A DNA stretch of 58,607 nt from Bradyrhizobium uaiense (GTDB lineage: Bacteria; Pseudomonadota; Alphaproteobacteria; Rhizobiales; Xanthobacteraceae): contig NZ_VKHP01000021.1 in NCBI RefSeq assembly GCF_010811875.1, forward strand, positions 1 through 58,607, given 5' to 3'. Made by a program: the position numbers and the translations under genes. Every line of letters begins with the position of its first letter. Positions within the stretch are counted from its first letter, which is position 1. The notes below the pieces were generated by a model. That model saw only the letters and a list, made by a program, of their open reading frames with translations, had not been told where the DNA came from and searched no databases. Of this stretch, positions 25,191-34,007 are shown piece after piece.

Positions 25191-25997
25191 ATGTACGCCA
25201 TGACGTCCAAGACGACCCGCCGGACCGCCGTTTGTGCTCTCGCCGCTTGCGCCGTCCTGATCGCGGGCGCCGCGCAGGCCCAGAATGCGCTCGACGACAT
25301 TACAAAATCCAAGACGATCAAGATCGCGATCCCGACGGATTTCCCGCCTTACGGCTTCGTTGGCGCGGACATGGCGCCGCAGGGCCTCGACGTCGACATG
25401 GCGAAATTCGTTGCCGCAAAGCTCAACGCCAAGGTCGAACTCGTCCCGGTCACGACTGCGAACCGGATTCCGTATCTCCAGACCAAGAAGGTCGACCTCG
25501 TCATCTCCACGCTCGGAAAGAACCCGGAGCGCGAGAAGGTCGTCGACTTCACGATCGCCTATTCGCCTTTCTTCATTGCGGTGTTCGCGCCGAAGGCCGC
25601 GGCCGTGAAGGCGGCCGAAGATCTTGCCGGCAAGTCCATCGCAGTGACGCGCGGTTCGGTCGACGATCAGGAACTGACCAAGGTCGCGCCCGCGACCGCC
25701 GAGATCCGCCGCTTCGAGGATAACAACGCAACCATCTCGGCCTTCCTGGCCGGCCAGACGCAACTCGTCGCGACGAGCGCCCAGGTTGCGTCCACGATCA
25801 TGCAAAAGAATTCCTCGCTCGGTCTCGAGTACAAATTCCTGCTCAAGGATAGTCCGAACTTCATCGGCGTCGCGAAGGGCGAGGACGCCCTTCGGACCCG
25901 GGTCAACGAGATCGTCGCGGAAGCGCGCAAGTCCGGCGAGATCGACCGGCTGTGCAAGAAGTGGCTGGGCCGCGAAGCCGGCGACCTGCCGATCTAG
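25191..25997 (+). CDS. Polar amino-acid-type ABC transporter substrate-binding protein
   Basis: A 268-residue periplasmic protein of the SBP_bac_3 (HisJ/GlnH) family. The signal peptide ends LIAGAAQAQ. The mature start KTIKIAIPTDFPPYGFVGAD and the segment VDLVISTLGKNPEREK are typical, with the ligand Arg in the latter. A strong AGGAGG ribosome site precedes the ATG. It is the first transporter gene after the GntR regulator. Likely ligands are polar amino acids or related amides, in keeping with the amidase gene of the operon. Confidence 0.93.
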   Translation: MYAMTSKTTRRTAVCALAACAVLIAGAAQAQNALDDITKSKTIKIAIPTDFPPYGFVGADMAPQGLDVDMAKFVAAKLNAKVELVPVTTANRIPYLQTKKVDLVISTLGKNPEREKVVDFTIAYSPFFIAVFAPKAAAVKAAEDLAGKSIAVTRGSVDDQELTKVAPATAEIRRFEDNNATISAFLAGQTQLVATSAQVASTIMQKNSSLGLEYKFLLKDSPNFIGVAKGEDALRTRVNEIVAEARKSGEIDRLCKKWLGREAGDLPI

Positions 25998-26026
25998 GCG
26001 AACGCATTTCACCCTGGGCTGGATGC

Positions 26027-26689
26027 ATGACGGTTGAACTGGATTTCGGTGCTGTCCTGGCGAGCTGGCCGCTGCTGCTCGTCGGCGTCGCCTGGACGCT
26101 CGGCCTGACGGCGGTGTCGGCCGTGCTGGGTGTCCTGACCGGCATCGCGTTCGCGTGGGCCAGAAGCGAGGGGCCGGTGCTGCTTCAAACTGTGGTCGGC
26201 GCCTACGTCGAGCTGATCCGCAACACGCCCTTCATCGTCCAGCTCTTCTTCATCTTCTTCGGGCTGCCCGCCGCCGGCTTTCGCCTGTCGCCCGAAGTTG
26301 CGTCCGTGATCGCCATGGTCGTCAACCTGTCCGCCTACGCGACGGAGATCGTTCGCGCCGGAATAGAGGCAACGCCGCGGGGACAGCGCGAAGCCGCGAT
26401 CAGCCTCGCGCTCTCGCCGACGCAGACTTTCGTTTACGTCGTCACCCCGCCGGCGCTTGCCCGGATATGGCCCGCGCTGGTCAGCCAGATCATCATCGTC
26501 ATGCTCGGCTCAGCGGTGTGCGGCCAGATCTCGGTGCCTGAACTGACCTTCGCGACCAGCCTGATCCAGAGCCGCAATTTCCGGTCGTTCGAAGCCTTCA
26601 TCATCGTCGCCGCGATCTATCTCGTTCTGGCGTTCACGGTCCGGCGGCTGCTGCGCTGGGCAGGACCCAGATTCGTGTTCGGACGCTGA
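26027..26689 (+). CDS. Amino-acid ABC transporter permease 1
   Basis: A 220-residue HisM/GlnP-type permease with about five membrane segments. The coupling EAA loop is IEATPRGQREAAISLALSP, and the early YVELIRNTPFIVQLFFIFF is typical. Start ATG 26027 lies 29 bases after the binding-protein stop. It forms a heterodimer with the next permease in the inner membrane. Confidence 0.92.
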   Translation: MTVELDFGAVLASWPLLLVGVAWTLGLTAVSAVLGVLTGIAFAWARSEGPVLLQTVVGAYVELIRNTPFIVQLFFIFFGLPAAGFRLSPEVASVIAMVVNLSAYATEIVRAGIEATPRGQREAAISLALSPTQTFVYVVTPPALARIWPALVSQIIIVMLGSAVCGQISVPELTFATSLIQSRNFRSFEAFIIVAAIYLVLAFTVRRLLRWAGPRFVFGR

Positions 26690-26691
26690 CC

Positions 26692-27345
26692 GTGGTCGAG
26701 TTCACGCTCTGGGACATCCTGCGCAACCTCGCCCTCGCGGCGCGCTGGACCGTGGTGCTGTCGCTGATCGCCTTCCTCGGCGGAGGCGTGGTCGGCGCTG
26801 CATTGCTCGTGCTGCGGCTCTCGCCGTCGCGGATCGGGCGGGCGCTTGTCGAGGGCTATGTCGAGCTGTTCCAGGGCACGCCGCTGCTGGTGCAACTCTT
26901 TCTCGCCTATTTCGGGATTGCGCTGCTCGGCCTGAACACCTCGGCCTGGACCGCCGCGACACTGGCGCTCACGCTCTATACCAGCGCCTTCCTGGTCGAG
27001 ATCTGGCGCGGCTGCGTCGAGGCCGTGCCGCGCGGCCAATGGGAAGCCGGCACCAGCCTGGCGCTCTCGTTCAGCGAGAACCTTCGTTACGTCGTCCTGC
27101 CGCAAGCGCTCACGATCGCCATCGCACCCACGGTCGGTTTTCTGGTCCAGGTCATCAAGGGTACTGCGCTCGCATCCGTGATCGGCTTCGTCGAGCTCAC
27201 CAAGGCCGGCTCGATGGTGACCAACGCCACGTTCCGTCCTTTTGTCGTCTACAGCTGCGTCGGGCTCTTCTACTTCGTGCTCTGTTATCCCATCAGCCTC
27301 GTCGCGAAGAACCTTGAGAGGAAGCTCCATGCAGCCCATCGTTGA
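26692..27345 (+). CDS. Amino-acid ABC transporter permease 2
   Basis: A 217-residue permease of the same family, starting at GTG 26692, two bases after the first permease stop. It shows YVELFQGTPLLVQLFLAYFG and the EAA loop VEAVPRGQWEAGTSLALSF. Its last 17 bases overlap the ATPase gene. Together with permease 1 it forms the membrane channel. Confidence 0.92.
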   Translation: MVEFTLWDILRNLALAARWTVVLSLIAFLGGGVVGAALLVLRLSPSRIGRALVEGYVELFQGTPLLVQLFLAYFGIALLGLNTSAWTAATLALTLYTSAFLVEIWRGCVEAVPRGQWEAGTSLALSFSENLRYVVLPQALTIAIAPTVGFLVQVIKGTALASVIGFVELTKAGSMVTNATFRPFVVYSCVGLFYFVLCYPISLVAKNLERKLHAAHR

Positions 27346-28066
27346 GATCAAGGGGTTGCGAAAGTCGTTCGGAACGCACGAGGTCCTCAAGGGGATCGAC
27401 CTGACGGTCCAGCCCGGCGAGGTCGTGGCGATCATCGGCCGCTCCGGGTCCGGCAAATCGACGCTGCTGCGCTGTATCAACGGACTGGAGGCGTTTCAGG
27501 AAGGCAGCCTGACGGTCGACGGCAAGCCGCTGATCCATGGCGACCCCAATGCGATGCGGGCGCTCCGGCAGCGCGTCGGCATGATCTTCCAAAGCTTCAA
27601 CCTGTTCCCGCACCTCTCGGCGGGCCGCAACATCATGCTGGCCCCCGGCCTCGTGAAGAGGAAGGTCTCAAGCGAAGCTGCCGATCAGGCGCGCGGCCTG
27701 CTGGCCCGCGTCGGGCTCACCGACAAATTCGACGCCATGCCGGATCGCCTGTCGGGCGGACAGCAGCAGCGCGTGGCGATTGCCCGCGCACTCGCCATGG
27801 AGCCGGCCGTGCTGCTCTGCGATGAAATCACGTCCGCGCTCGATCCCGAACTCGTCGGGGAGGTCTTGCGGGTCGTCGAGAGCCTCGCCGAGGAGGGCAT
27901 GACCCTTCTGATGGTCACCCACGAGATGAGCTTTGCGCGCAAGGTGTCGGATCGACTTATCTTCATGCACCAGGGGCGCGTCCACGAGATGGGTTCGCCG
28001 GATGAGTTGTTCGCCGCCCCCAAGACGCCCGAGCTCAGACAATTCCTGTCGTCGCTTCACGAGTGA
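27329..28066 (+). CDS. Amino-acid ABC transporter ATP-binding protein
   Basis: A 245-residue GlnQ/HisP-type ATPase. Walker A is GRSGSGKST, the Q-loop is MIFQSFNLFPHL, the signature is LSGGQQQR, Walker B is VLLCDEITSALDPE and the H-loop is MVTHEMSFA, all intact. The start ATG 27329 lies inside the second permease gene, so translation is coupled. It is the last gene of the operon. The next 190 bases hold no gene. Confidence 0.94.
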   Translation: MQPIVEIKGLRKSFGTHEVLKGIDLTVQPGEVVAIIGRSGSGKSTLLRCINGLEAFQEGSLTVDGKPLIHGDPNAMRALRQRVGMIFQSFNLFPHLSAGRNIMLAPGLVKRKVSSEAADQARGLLARVGLTDKFDAMPDRLSGGQQQRVAIARALAMEPAVLLCDEITSALDPELVGEVLRVVESLAEEGMTLLMVTHEMSFARKVSDRLIFMHQGRVHEMGSPDELFAAPKTPELRQFLSSLHE

Positions 28067-28255
28067 GCAGGCCGGATTCGCGTCTCGTCCGATGGTGGTC
28101 GATCAGCAGCGATTGACATCGCCGGCGCGTGAGCGGCGAATGAGAGCAACGGTGGAGTTCGCAGTTCTATTTGGAATGGTCGCAAATGGCGCACGATTTC
28201 TTCATGCGTTTGGCTCCTGCGAATCAAATCTCTCAATCCACGCTTTCGGTCCCCA

Positions 28256-29527
28256 CTACGCACGGGCAGGCACGTGGATCACCAAATCACGCTGCCGCGC
28301 TGAGAAGAAGGCGGCCAGCGCAAAGAAAGCTCCCGAGCCGATGCCGATGAAATCGGTCGCCAGAACCACGTGCGTCAGCGGGGAGGAAACGCACTGCGCC
28401 ACAAGCACGTCGACCGCTCGGCCAGCCGCCAAGTTTCCGATGGCGATCGCAAAAACATTGATGCACAGCATCGTGAACCCGGCCACCGTGGAACGTGTCT
28501 GGGCCGGCACCATGCCCATGATCGCGGCATTTGCCGACCCATAGCAGGCCAATGGCAGAAAAAATCCGGCGCACATGCCAACATAGAACGCCCAGGAACC
28601 TGGAGCGACGAAGCGATAGGCGACCATTGGGACAGCGCACGTGGCAATGAACAGGACGATGACAGCCGGATGGCCCCCGGGAAGTCGACGCGCCAGGCGA
28701 TCGCCGACGACACCACCGATGACAGACCCCATTGCGCCAAACAGCAACTGGAATGTACCGATGTGCACCGCGATAGACGACGTGTCCATACCTCTCTCCT
28801 TCACCATCCAGAGCTGAGTGAACGACAGGCCGGCGAAGAGGATGTGAAGCAAGACGAACCCAATGATCAGGAACAACAGCGGCGGACGGCTCCGCATCAA
28901 GCCCAGCACCGTGCGGACTTGCTGAACGAACGGTGCGCCGCGCTCGTGAGTCATGGTCTGGCTGCGATCCTCCTTCAGGAAGGCCAGCAGCACGGCGATG
29001 ACAATCCCCAGACCTCCCAAGGCATAGAACGTTGAGCGCCAACCAAGCGACGCTCCGAACGTGCCAGCCAGCAGGAAGCTGGCGCCGATCCCCATGGGAA
29101 TGCCCATGAAGAAGATGCCCATGATTGTGCTGCGCTTCTGCTCCGAGAACAGCTCCGTCAGGATTGAAACGGCAGCAGGCACCAGGGCCGCCTCGCCGCT
29201 GGCGACAAAGAAGCGCGCCAACGCCATCTGCTCGAAGCTCTGGGCGTGACCAGAAGCCCAGGTACAGAGGCTCCAGATGAACACGCCGACGGCGATGATG
29301 CGCGTGCGGCTAAACCGGTCGGCCAGCGACCCGAGAAAAAGGGCCATGAAGCCGAAGCTCAGGACCCACACCACTCCCACGAGAAAGCCGTACTGGGTGT
29401 TGCTGATCTTGAGGTCCGTAATGATCTGCGGCGAGAAGCCCAGCAACATGTTGCGGTCGATGTGAGCCAGCACGTGAATGACCAGCAAGCCGGCCAGTAC
29501 CGCAGTGGGGCGCTTCTTCCAGAGCAT
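28256..29527 (-). CDS. Major facilitator superfamily transporter
   Basis: A 423-residue inner-membrane transporter with about twelve membrane segments. The loop 2-3 motif is GSLADRFSRTRII, with a repeat of it in the second half (GVVGDRLARRLPGG). HIDRNMLLGFSPQIITDL near the N-terminus is typical of the anion/aromatic-acid and sugar-acid symporters. A GGGAGG site precedes the ATG. It is the last gene of the minus-strand TauD / SDR / MFS group, so it probably imports the compound oxidised by the dioxygenase. Confidence 0.9.
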   Translation of the reverse strand: MLWKKRPTAVLAGLLVIHVLAHIDRNMLLGFSPQIITDLKISNTQYGFLVGVVWVLSFGFMALFLGSLADRFSRTRIIAVGVFIWSLCTWASGHAQSFEQMALARFFVASGEAALVPAAVSILTELFSEQKRSTIMGIFFMGIPMGIGASFLLAGTFGASLGWRSTFYALGGLGIVIAVLLAFLKEDRSQTMTHERGAPFVQQVRTVLGLMRSRPPLLFLIIGFVLLHILFAGLSFTQLWMVKERGMDTSSIAVHIGTFQLLFGAMGSVIGGVVGDRLARRLPGGHPAVIVLFIATCAVPMVAYRFVAPGSWAFYVGMCAGFFLPLACYGSANAAIMGMVPAQTRSTVAGFTMLCINVFAIAIGNLAAGRAVDVLVAQCVSSPLTHVVLATDFIGIGSGAFFALAAFFSARQRDLVIHVPARA

Positions 29528-29589
29528 TCTTGCCTCCCGTGGATGGTCACGTTCGCTACGAGGTTCTCGATCCAGATTGGATTGGGCCT

Positions 29590-30384
29590 TTAGATGGCTC
29601 CGAAGCGTTGCGCGTCATCGACGATCAGCGTCGAACCGGTGATGAAGGCGCTGGCTGGCGACGCCAGCAGCAAGATCGCACCGTCCAAAGCCTCAGGCGA
29701 GCCCACCCGCTTGCGTGGCAAGCGTTCGATCATCTGTTTTCCCGCTGCGGTTTGCAGCATGGCACGGTTGATATCCGTCTCGATGAAGCCCGGGTTGATG
29801 GCATTCACGTTGATGCCTTGCGCCACCCATTCGCGAGCCATGGTGCGGGTCAGGTGCTCGAGAGCCGCCTTGCTGGCCCCGTAGATTCCCAGACCCGCCG
29901 GATTCGACTGTACTGCGAGTGAACAGATATTGACGATGCGACCCGGGGTGCGCAGCGCGATGAGGCGCCGCGCAAAAGCTGTTGCCACAAACAGTGCCGC
30001 CTTGGTATTCACGCCGAAGATGTTGTCGACCGCCGCTTCGCTGACCTCGGCCAGCGGACTGCGTCCCCCGACTCCGGCATTGTTGACCAGTGCCCACAGC
30101 GAGGACATGTCCTGCTGAATCTGATCCAGAACCCCGGTCAGCGCCTTCTGGTCGGTCACGTCGACCGGGAAACTCCATGCACGCCCACCTGCGCCAAGAA
30201 TTTCGGCTTCGGTCTCTTTCAATTGCTGCTCGCGGCGCCCTAGCAACGCCACCTCAGCCCCAGCGGCGGCGAGTGTCTTCGCCGCCTGCCGACCGAGGCC
30301 CGATCCGGCCCCCGTGACGATCACCGCACGACCTGCCAGGCCGAAGCAGCGAGTGAGGAAGTTCGTGTCGATATGATCCGTCAT
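29590..30384 (-). CDS. Short-chain dehydrogenase/reductase
   Basis: A 264-residue classical SDR with cofactor motif TGAGSGLG near residue 25, NNAG, catalytic Ser in NICSLAVQ and Tyr-x3-Lys in IYGASKAALEH. The C-terminal NPGFIETDINRAM is typical. It lies 62 bases before the MFS start and 110 bases after the TauD-type gene stop on the minus strand. It may oxidise or reduce a carbonyl produced by the dioxygenase; the substrate is unknown. Confidence 0.9.
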   Translation of the reverse strand: MTDHIDTNFLTRCFGLAGRAVIVTGAGSGLGRQAAKTLAAAGAEVALLGRREQQLKETEAEILGAGGRAWSFPVDVTDQKALTGVLDQIQQDMSSLWALVNNAGVGGRSPLAEVSEAAVDNIFGVNTKAALFVATAFARRLIALRTPGRIVNICSLAVQSNPAGLGIYGASKAALEHLTRTMAREWVAQGINVNAINPGFIETDINRAMLQTAAGKQMIERLPRKRVGSPEALDGAILLLASPASAFITGSTLIVDDAQRFGAI

Positions 30385-30494
30385 AGAGTACCTTCAATCG
30401 TCAGGATGCTGTTGATCAGGCTCGGGCGACGTCACCGCCGTGTCGGCGTTGCTGGCACGTCGCGGAGGAGGTAGCCCGGATCACCAAGGCACGT

Positions 30495-31361
30495 TCAGCT
30501 AGCCGCGAGGCTCGCGTTCGACATCTGCTTGGCGACGCCGAACGGCTTGTCGCCACAGATCGTGACCCGGTGCCCATAGCGCCGATGCGGCCAGTAATCG
30601 AAGATTGCCTGGTGCTGTGCGGAGCGATTGTCCCAGAACGCGATCGAGTTTTTCTGCCACTTGAAGCGACACGACAGCTTTGGCGTCTCGATGTGCTGAA
30701 ACAGGAAGGAGAGCAGCGCGTCACTCTCGGCCCGGCGAAGCTGCACGATGTTTGTGGTGAAGCCGCGATCGACGAACAGCAGCTTGCGGCCGGTCTCCGG
30801 GTGAATACGCACCACGGGATGCTCGAAGCGCGGGAACTGCATGTCGCTTCCCTCGCCGGGCTTGCGGTCCGAATGCGCCTTCCAGGAATCGTGGATCGCG
30901 GTCAACCCGTCGAGCATCTTGCGCAGCGGCTCCGACAGGCTCTCATAGGCTTCGTACATGTTGGCGAACATCGTGTCGCCGCCACCATCCGGCGGGATCT
31001 CCTGGATATAGAGGATCGAGCCCATCGGCGGCTCCTCGTCGCAGGAGACGTCGGAATGCCAGGATTCGCCGGCGACGCGCTTGCTGTTCTCGTCGGCCTT
31101 GATCACGAGGATTTCAGGGTGGTCCGGCAGGCCCTTCGGCGCGTTCGGATGAACGTGCAGCTTGCCGAAGCGGGCGCCGAACGTCTTCTGCTGTTCGACC
31201 GTCAGTTGCTGGTCTCGAAAAAAGATGACGAGATTTTCCATCAGCGCCCGATGGATTTCGTCGAATTGCCGGTTGCTCAATTGCTGCGAGAGATCGACGC
31301 CAAAAATCTCTGCACCGATCGTTGGCGTGGTTTTGCGCACTTCGATGGTTTCGTAAACCAT
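30495..31361 (-). CDS. TauD/TfdA-family 2-oxoglutarate-dependent dioxygenase
   Basis: A 288-residue Fe(II)/2-oxoglutarate oxygenase. The iron ligands His 102 and Asp 104 are in ESWHSDVS, the distal His is in RSAQHQAIFDYW and the 2-oxoglutarate Arg is in HRRYGHRVTI. IGAEIFGVDLSQQLS is the usual N-terminal signature. Start ATG 31359-31361 is chosen for GGAG 7 bases upstream; the open frame runs on to 31445 with a Pro-rich unlikely extension. TauD/TfdA enzymes cleave taurine, alkylsulfonates, sulfates or aryloxyalkanoates by hydroxylation. A divergent AraC regulator and the SDR and MFS genes suggest a dedicated catabolic unit. Confidence 0.92.
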   Translation of the reverse strand: MVYETIEVRKTTPTIGAEIFGVDLSQQLSNRQFDEIHRALMENLVIFFRDQQLTVEQQKTFGARFGKLHVHPNAPKGLPDHPEILVIKADENSKRVAGESWHSDVSCDEEPPMGSILYIQEIPPDGGGDTMFANMYEAYESLSEPLRKMLDGLTAIHDSWKAHSDRKPGEGSDMQFPRFEHPVVRIHPETGRKLLFVDRGFTTNIVQLRRAESDALLSFLFQHIETPKLSCRFKWQKNSIAFWDNRSAQHQAIFDYWPHRRYGHRVTICGDKPFGVAKQMSNASLAAS

Positions 31362-31821
31362 ATCCGGCTCCAGTTTGCTTGGGTGTGGTTGGGTGGCTCT
31401 GGGAATTATGGTGGTGCTCATGCGGGGCGGAGGCATGGCCGTCACGATGGCGTCCGCGGCTGCTCACGGAGACCGATCATCGCGCGTGCATTGCACAGGC
31501 TTCGGCAGGCGTCGCACGGCCTCAGACCGCCATCACGACGGCGCTGTTCGGGCAGCTCTGACGACCGATCAGCCGTGACGGTGGCAGAGCTTCGGCGGTG
31601 ATGGCCGGTGGGACGACCGAGATTGTTGCGCCGCTGCCGGTCAGTCGATTCGCGCCGATAATGCGCTGCTTCGCTTGCACGCATCATTGTTCCACCGTTT
31701 CCGCCCTGTCGTGCCGCCGCTGTGCGGCCGCTTCTTGCCCAATCAATACGTCGGGCTGCGACATCGCATTTGACGATTCACGACATCGACTTTACATTTC
31801 GCGACAGGGAGGGATTTTGCG
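31362..31821. promoter_or_regulatory. Divergent control region between TauD-type and AraC genes
   Basis: 460 bases with no supported gene. It must contain the promoters of the minus-strand dioxygenase operon and of the AraC regulator gene. Near the AraC end there are repeated CACGACATCG / CGCGACAGG-like segments, but I cannot define an operator with confidence. Confidence 0.45.
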
Positions 31822-32841
31822 ATGGTCGACCTGATCCGCGCGGCCTGCCTGATGCACTATGCGGAGACCGCGCGCAGCGTCGGGCTCGATCCGGCGAGGA
31901 TGCTGAAAAGTGTGGGTCTGCCACCTGGCGTGACCGATCCGGATATCCGGATTCCGGGAGGTGGCGTACGTCGCCTGTTGGAGGCCTCCGCGGCCGCCGC
32001 GGGGATCGACGATTTCGGCCTTCGGCTGGCCGAGCGCGGCGGGTTTTCAAATCTCGGGCCAGTGGCACTCATTGCGCGCGACCAGCCAACCGTCGGAGCG
32101 GCGATGGAGGCGATCGGACGTTATATGCACATCCACAATGAATCGCTGCGTCAGCGCATCGAGCGACACGGCGACGTCGTGGTGATCATACCCGAGATAT
32201 TGCTTGGCCGCCCCGTCCCGGCACGGCAGGCAGTGGAACTGGCGGTAGGGGTGTCCTATCGCATTCTCAGCGCTTTTCTTGGATCGGGGTGGCAGCCGCT
32301 GGACGTACACTTCACGTATCCGGCACCACGCAATCGCCAGACGTATCGGCGCTTCTTCAAGTGTAATGTCGTGTTCGGGGCCGAATTCGATGGGATCATC
32401 TGCCACAGCACCGACATGGATCGTCCGATGGCTGCCGCAGACCCATCGATCGCGAGATACGCGCAGAGATATATCGAGACCGTTGCCGCACGCTCATCCA
32501 CATTTGATGGCAAGGTCCGGGAGTTGATCGCGGCACTGCTGCCAAAGGGGCACTGCTCGGTGGAGCGCGTGGCCCAGCATCTGGGCTGCGACGGTCGCAC
32601 CGTGCAGCGCAGGCTCGCCGAGAGCGGCAAGAGCTTTTCCGAGATCGTCGATAAGGAGAGAGCCGAAGCGGTGGTTCGCCTTATCAAAGAAAAGGATCGT
32701 TCACTCAGCGCCGTCGCCGCACTTCTGGGCTTCTCCGCGCAAAGCGCGCTTGCACGTTGGTTCCGAGAGCGATTCGGCTGCAGCATTACGGAATGGCGCA
32801 GCAATCCTCGGTCACTCTTGATGGATCAAAAGACGCGCTGA
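31822..32841 (+). CDS. AraC-family transcriptional regulator (Arabinose_bd type)
   Basis: A 339-residue regulator. The N-terminal ~180 residues form the ligand domain found in OruR/ArgR-type AraC proteins (GVRRLLEASAAAAGIDDFGL, then FGAEFDGIICHS). The C-terminal AraC DNA-binding domain has two helix-turn-helices, around VERVAQHLGCDGRTVQRRL and SAVAALLGFSAQSALARWF. An AGGGAGG site precedes ATG 31822. Its position, divergent from the dioxygenase / SDR / MFS group, makes it the likely activator of that group. Confidence 0.92.
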   Translation: MVDLIRAACLMHYAETARSVGLDPARMLKSVGLPPGVTDPDIRIPGGGVRRLLEASAAAAGIDDFGLRLAERGGFSNLGPVALIARDQPTVGAAMEAIGRYMHIHNESLRQRIERHGDVVVIIPEILLGRPVPARQAVELAVGVSYRILSAFLGSGWQPLDVHFTYPAPRNRQTYRRFFKCNVVFGAEFDGIICHSTDMDRPMAAADPSIARYAQRYIETVAARSSTFDGKVRELIAALLPKGHCSVERVAQHLGCDGRTVQRRLAESGKSFSEIVDKERAEAVVRLIKEKDRSLSAVAALLGFSAQSALARWFRERFGCSITEWRSNPRSLLMDQKTR

Positions 32842-33109
32842 CCCCATCGCCGCAGAGCTTTTGCTCCAGCACAGTCACACGGCAATCGGCGCGACTGACG
32901 GTTGCGACGAGCGGGTTTGTCTGGGTTCATTGAAGCGCGTCACCAAGCCGCTGGTGTGACTTTGGATCGTCGGTGCGGATAGGCGGGGAGCAATGTTCGC
33001 TCCAATGGACGCCCGCTATCACGCACTGTAAACCGAATGGTTCAGGCTCCAACGGCCAATCTGCGAAGCAGGCAAGACCGAAGCCGCGACGCTCTCCACG
33101 GCAGCGACG

Positions 33110-33379
33110 ATGATGTGGCCACGTCTGGTACCCTGCAGGTCTCCTATTCTGCATACCGCGGGCATCACGCGCGCAGCGCTGATCAACGAGTGTCTTGGTG
33201 AAATTCGAATCTGGCCGGGATGCGAGACAGTCGAGGAGGTCGGTGTGCTTGGCGGTCCGCGTGGCGGTTTTACTGTCCACATCGTCCAGTATGGTACCAC
33301 GAGGAAGCGGCTGGCTGATCGCGCCATTCGCTGCATCATGCGCGAAAAGCTGCGACGCAACCATCTGCGGGAAGAATAG
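33110..33379 (+). CDS. Small hypothetical protein (89 aa)
   Basis: An 89-residue frame with protein-like sequence: ALINECLGEIRIWPGCETVE, then VGVLGGPRGGFTVHIVQYG, then a basic helix KRLADRAIRCIMREKLRR. It resembles small conserved proteins I recall from Bradyrhizobium, but I cannot name the family. The two consecutive ATG codons lack a clear ribosome site. It stands alone, with 268 bases of non-coding sequence before it. Confidence 0.45.
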   Translation: MMWPRLVPCRSPILHTAGITRAALINECLGEIRIWPGCETVEEVGVLGGPRGGFTVHIVQYGTTRKRLADRAIRCIMREKLRRNHLREE

Positions 33380-33790
33380 GGCGCATTACACGCTACTCCC
33401 GGAAACCGACGTGCCGCGATGCGGGTGACCAATTTTTTCGGGGCCGGCGTCAACCGGCTCGTCTTCTCGCTGCTCATGGTCGTCATATCCCTCACACATC
33501 TTGACGCGCGGTCGCCGCGCCGCCTGTGCTACGCTGGACGCAAGCCGTTAGGTCATAATCTGTCGCAGGTTGCGCTCCGACCGAGGGGCTGGCATGCAAG
33601 CAGACTCCAGAATGTCATGATTGAGGACCACAGGTCTGCGATGCTGATAGATCAGAAAATTCTTTCAAACTCGCCGGCCTTCAAGGAGGCATCGCAAGCC
33701 CCCGCCGGGGCCGGACATGGAAGAACGCATCCTGGGTGCAACTGAATTCGTGTTCGGTCCATTTTGGACTTGGGGGATCGACGACTGCGC
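33380..33790. other. Intergenic region without a supported gene
   Basis: The open frame at 33419-33745 starts with a hydrophobic stretch but then loses any protein pattern and has no ribosome site. I see no hairpin or repeat other than the element starting at 33791. Confidence 0.45.
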
Positions 33791-33914
33791 TCAAGTCGGA
33801 ATGCCAAAAATACCAAAGACCTTGATCGGTTTGTCTTCATCCTCGAATGCCGGTTTGTGTCGTTCTCGAATGCCGCCGTCGCCCAGATGGAAGCCGCTCG
33901 CAAAATGCGAACGG
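33791..33914 (+). repeat. Direct repeat element, left copy
   Basis: Shares several blocks, in the same order and orientation, with 40389-40498: TCAAGTCGGA, CCAAAG, CTTGATC-G/T-GTTTGT, TCATC, CTCGAATGCCGCC followed by TCGCC, and CGCAAAATG then GAACGGT. The two copies flank the transporter / oxygenase / deaminase cassette. Read on the minus strand both copies encode a similar short peptide (LGDGGIR), so the repeat may be the relic of a small gene. Confidence 0.6.
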
Positions 33915-34007
33915 TGCCGCGCTTCGGCTAACCTTTTGTAAGCCACCCTGATGCTAATCAGCCGTCTGAACATCCCTTAGACTGCAAACCTCCGACCTTG
34001 CTGGAGG

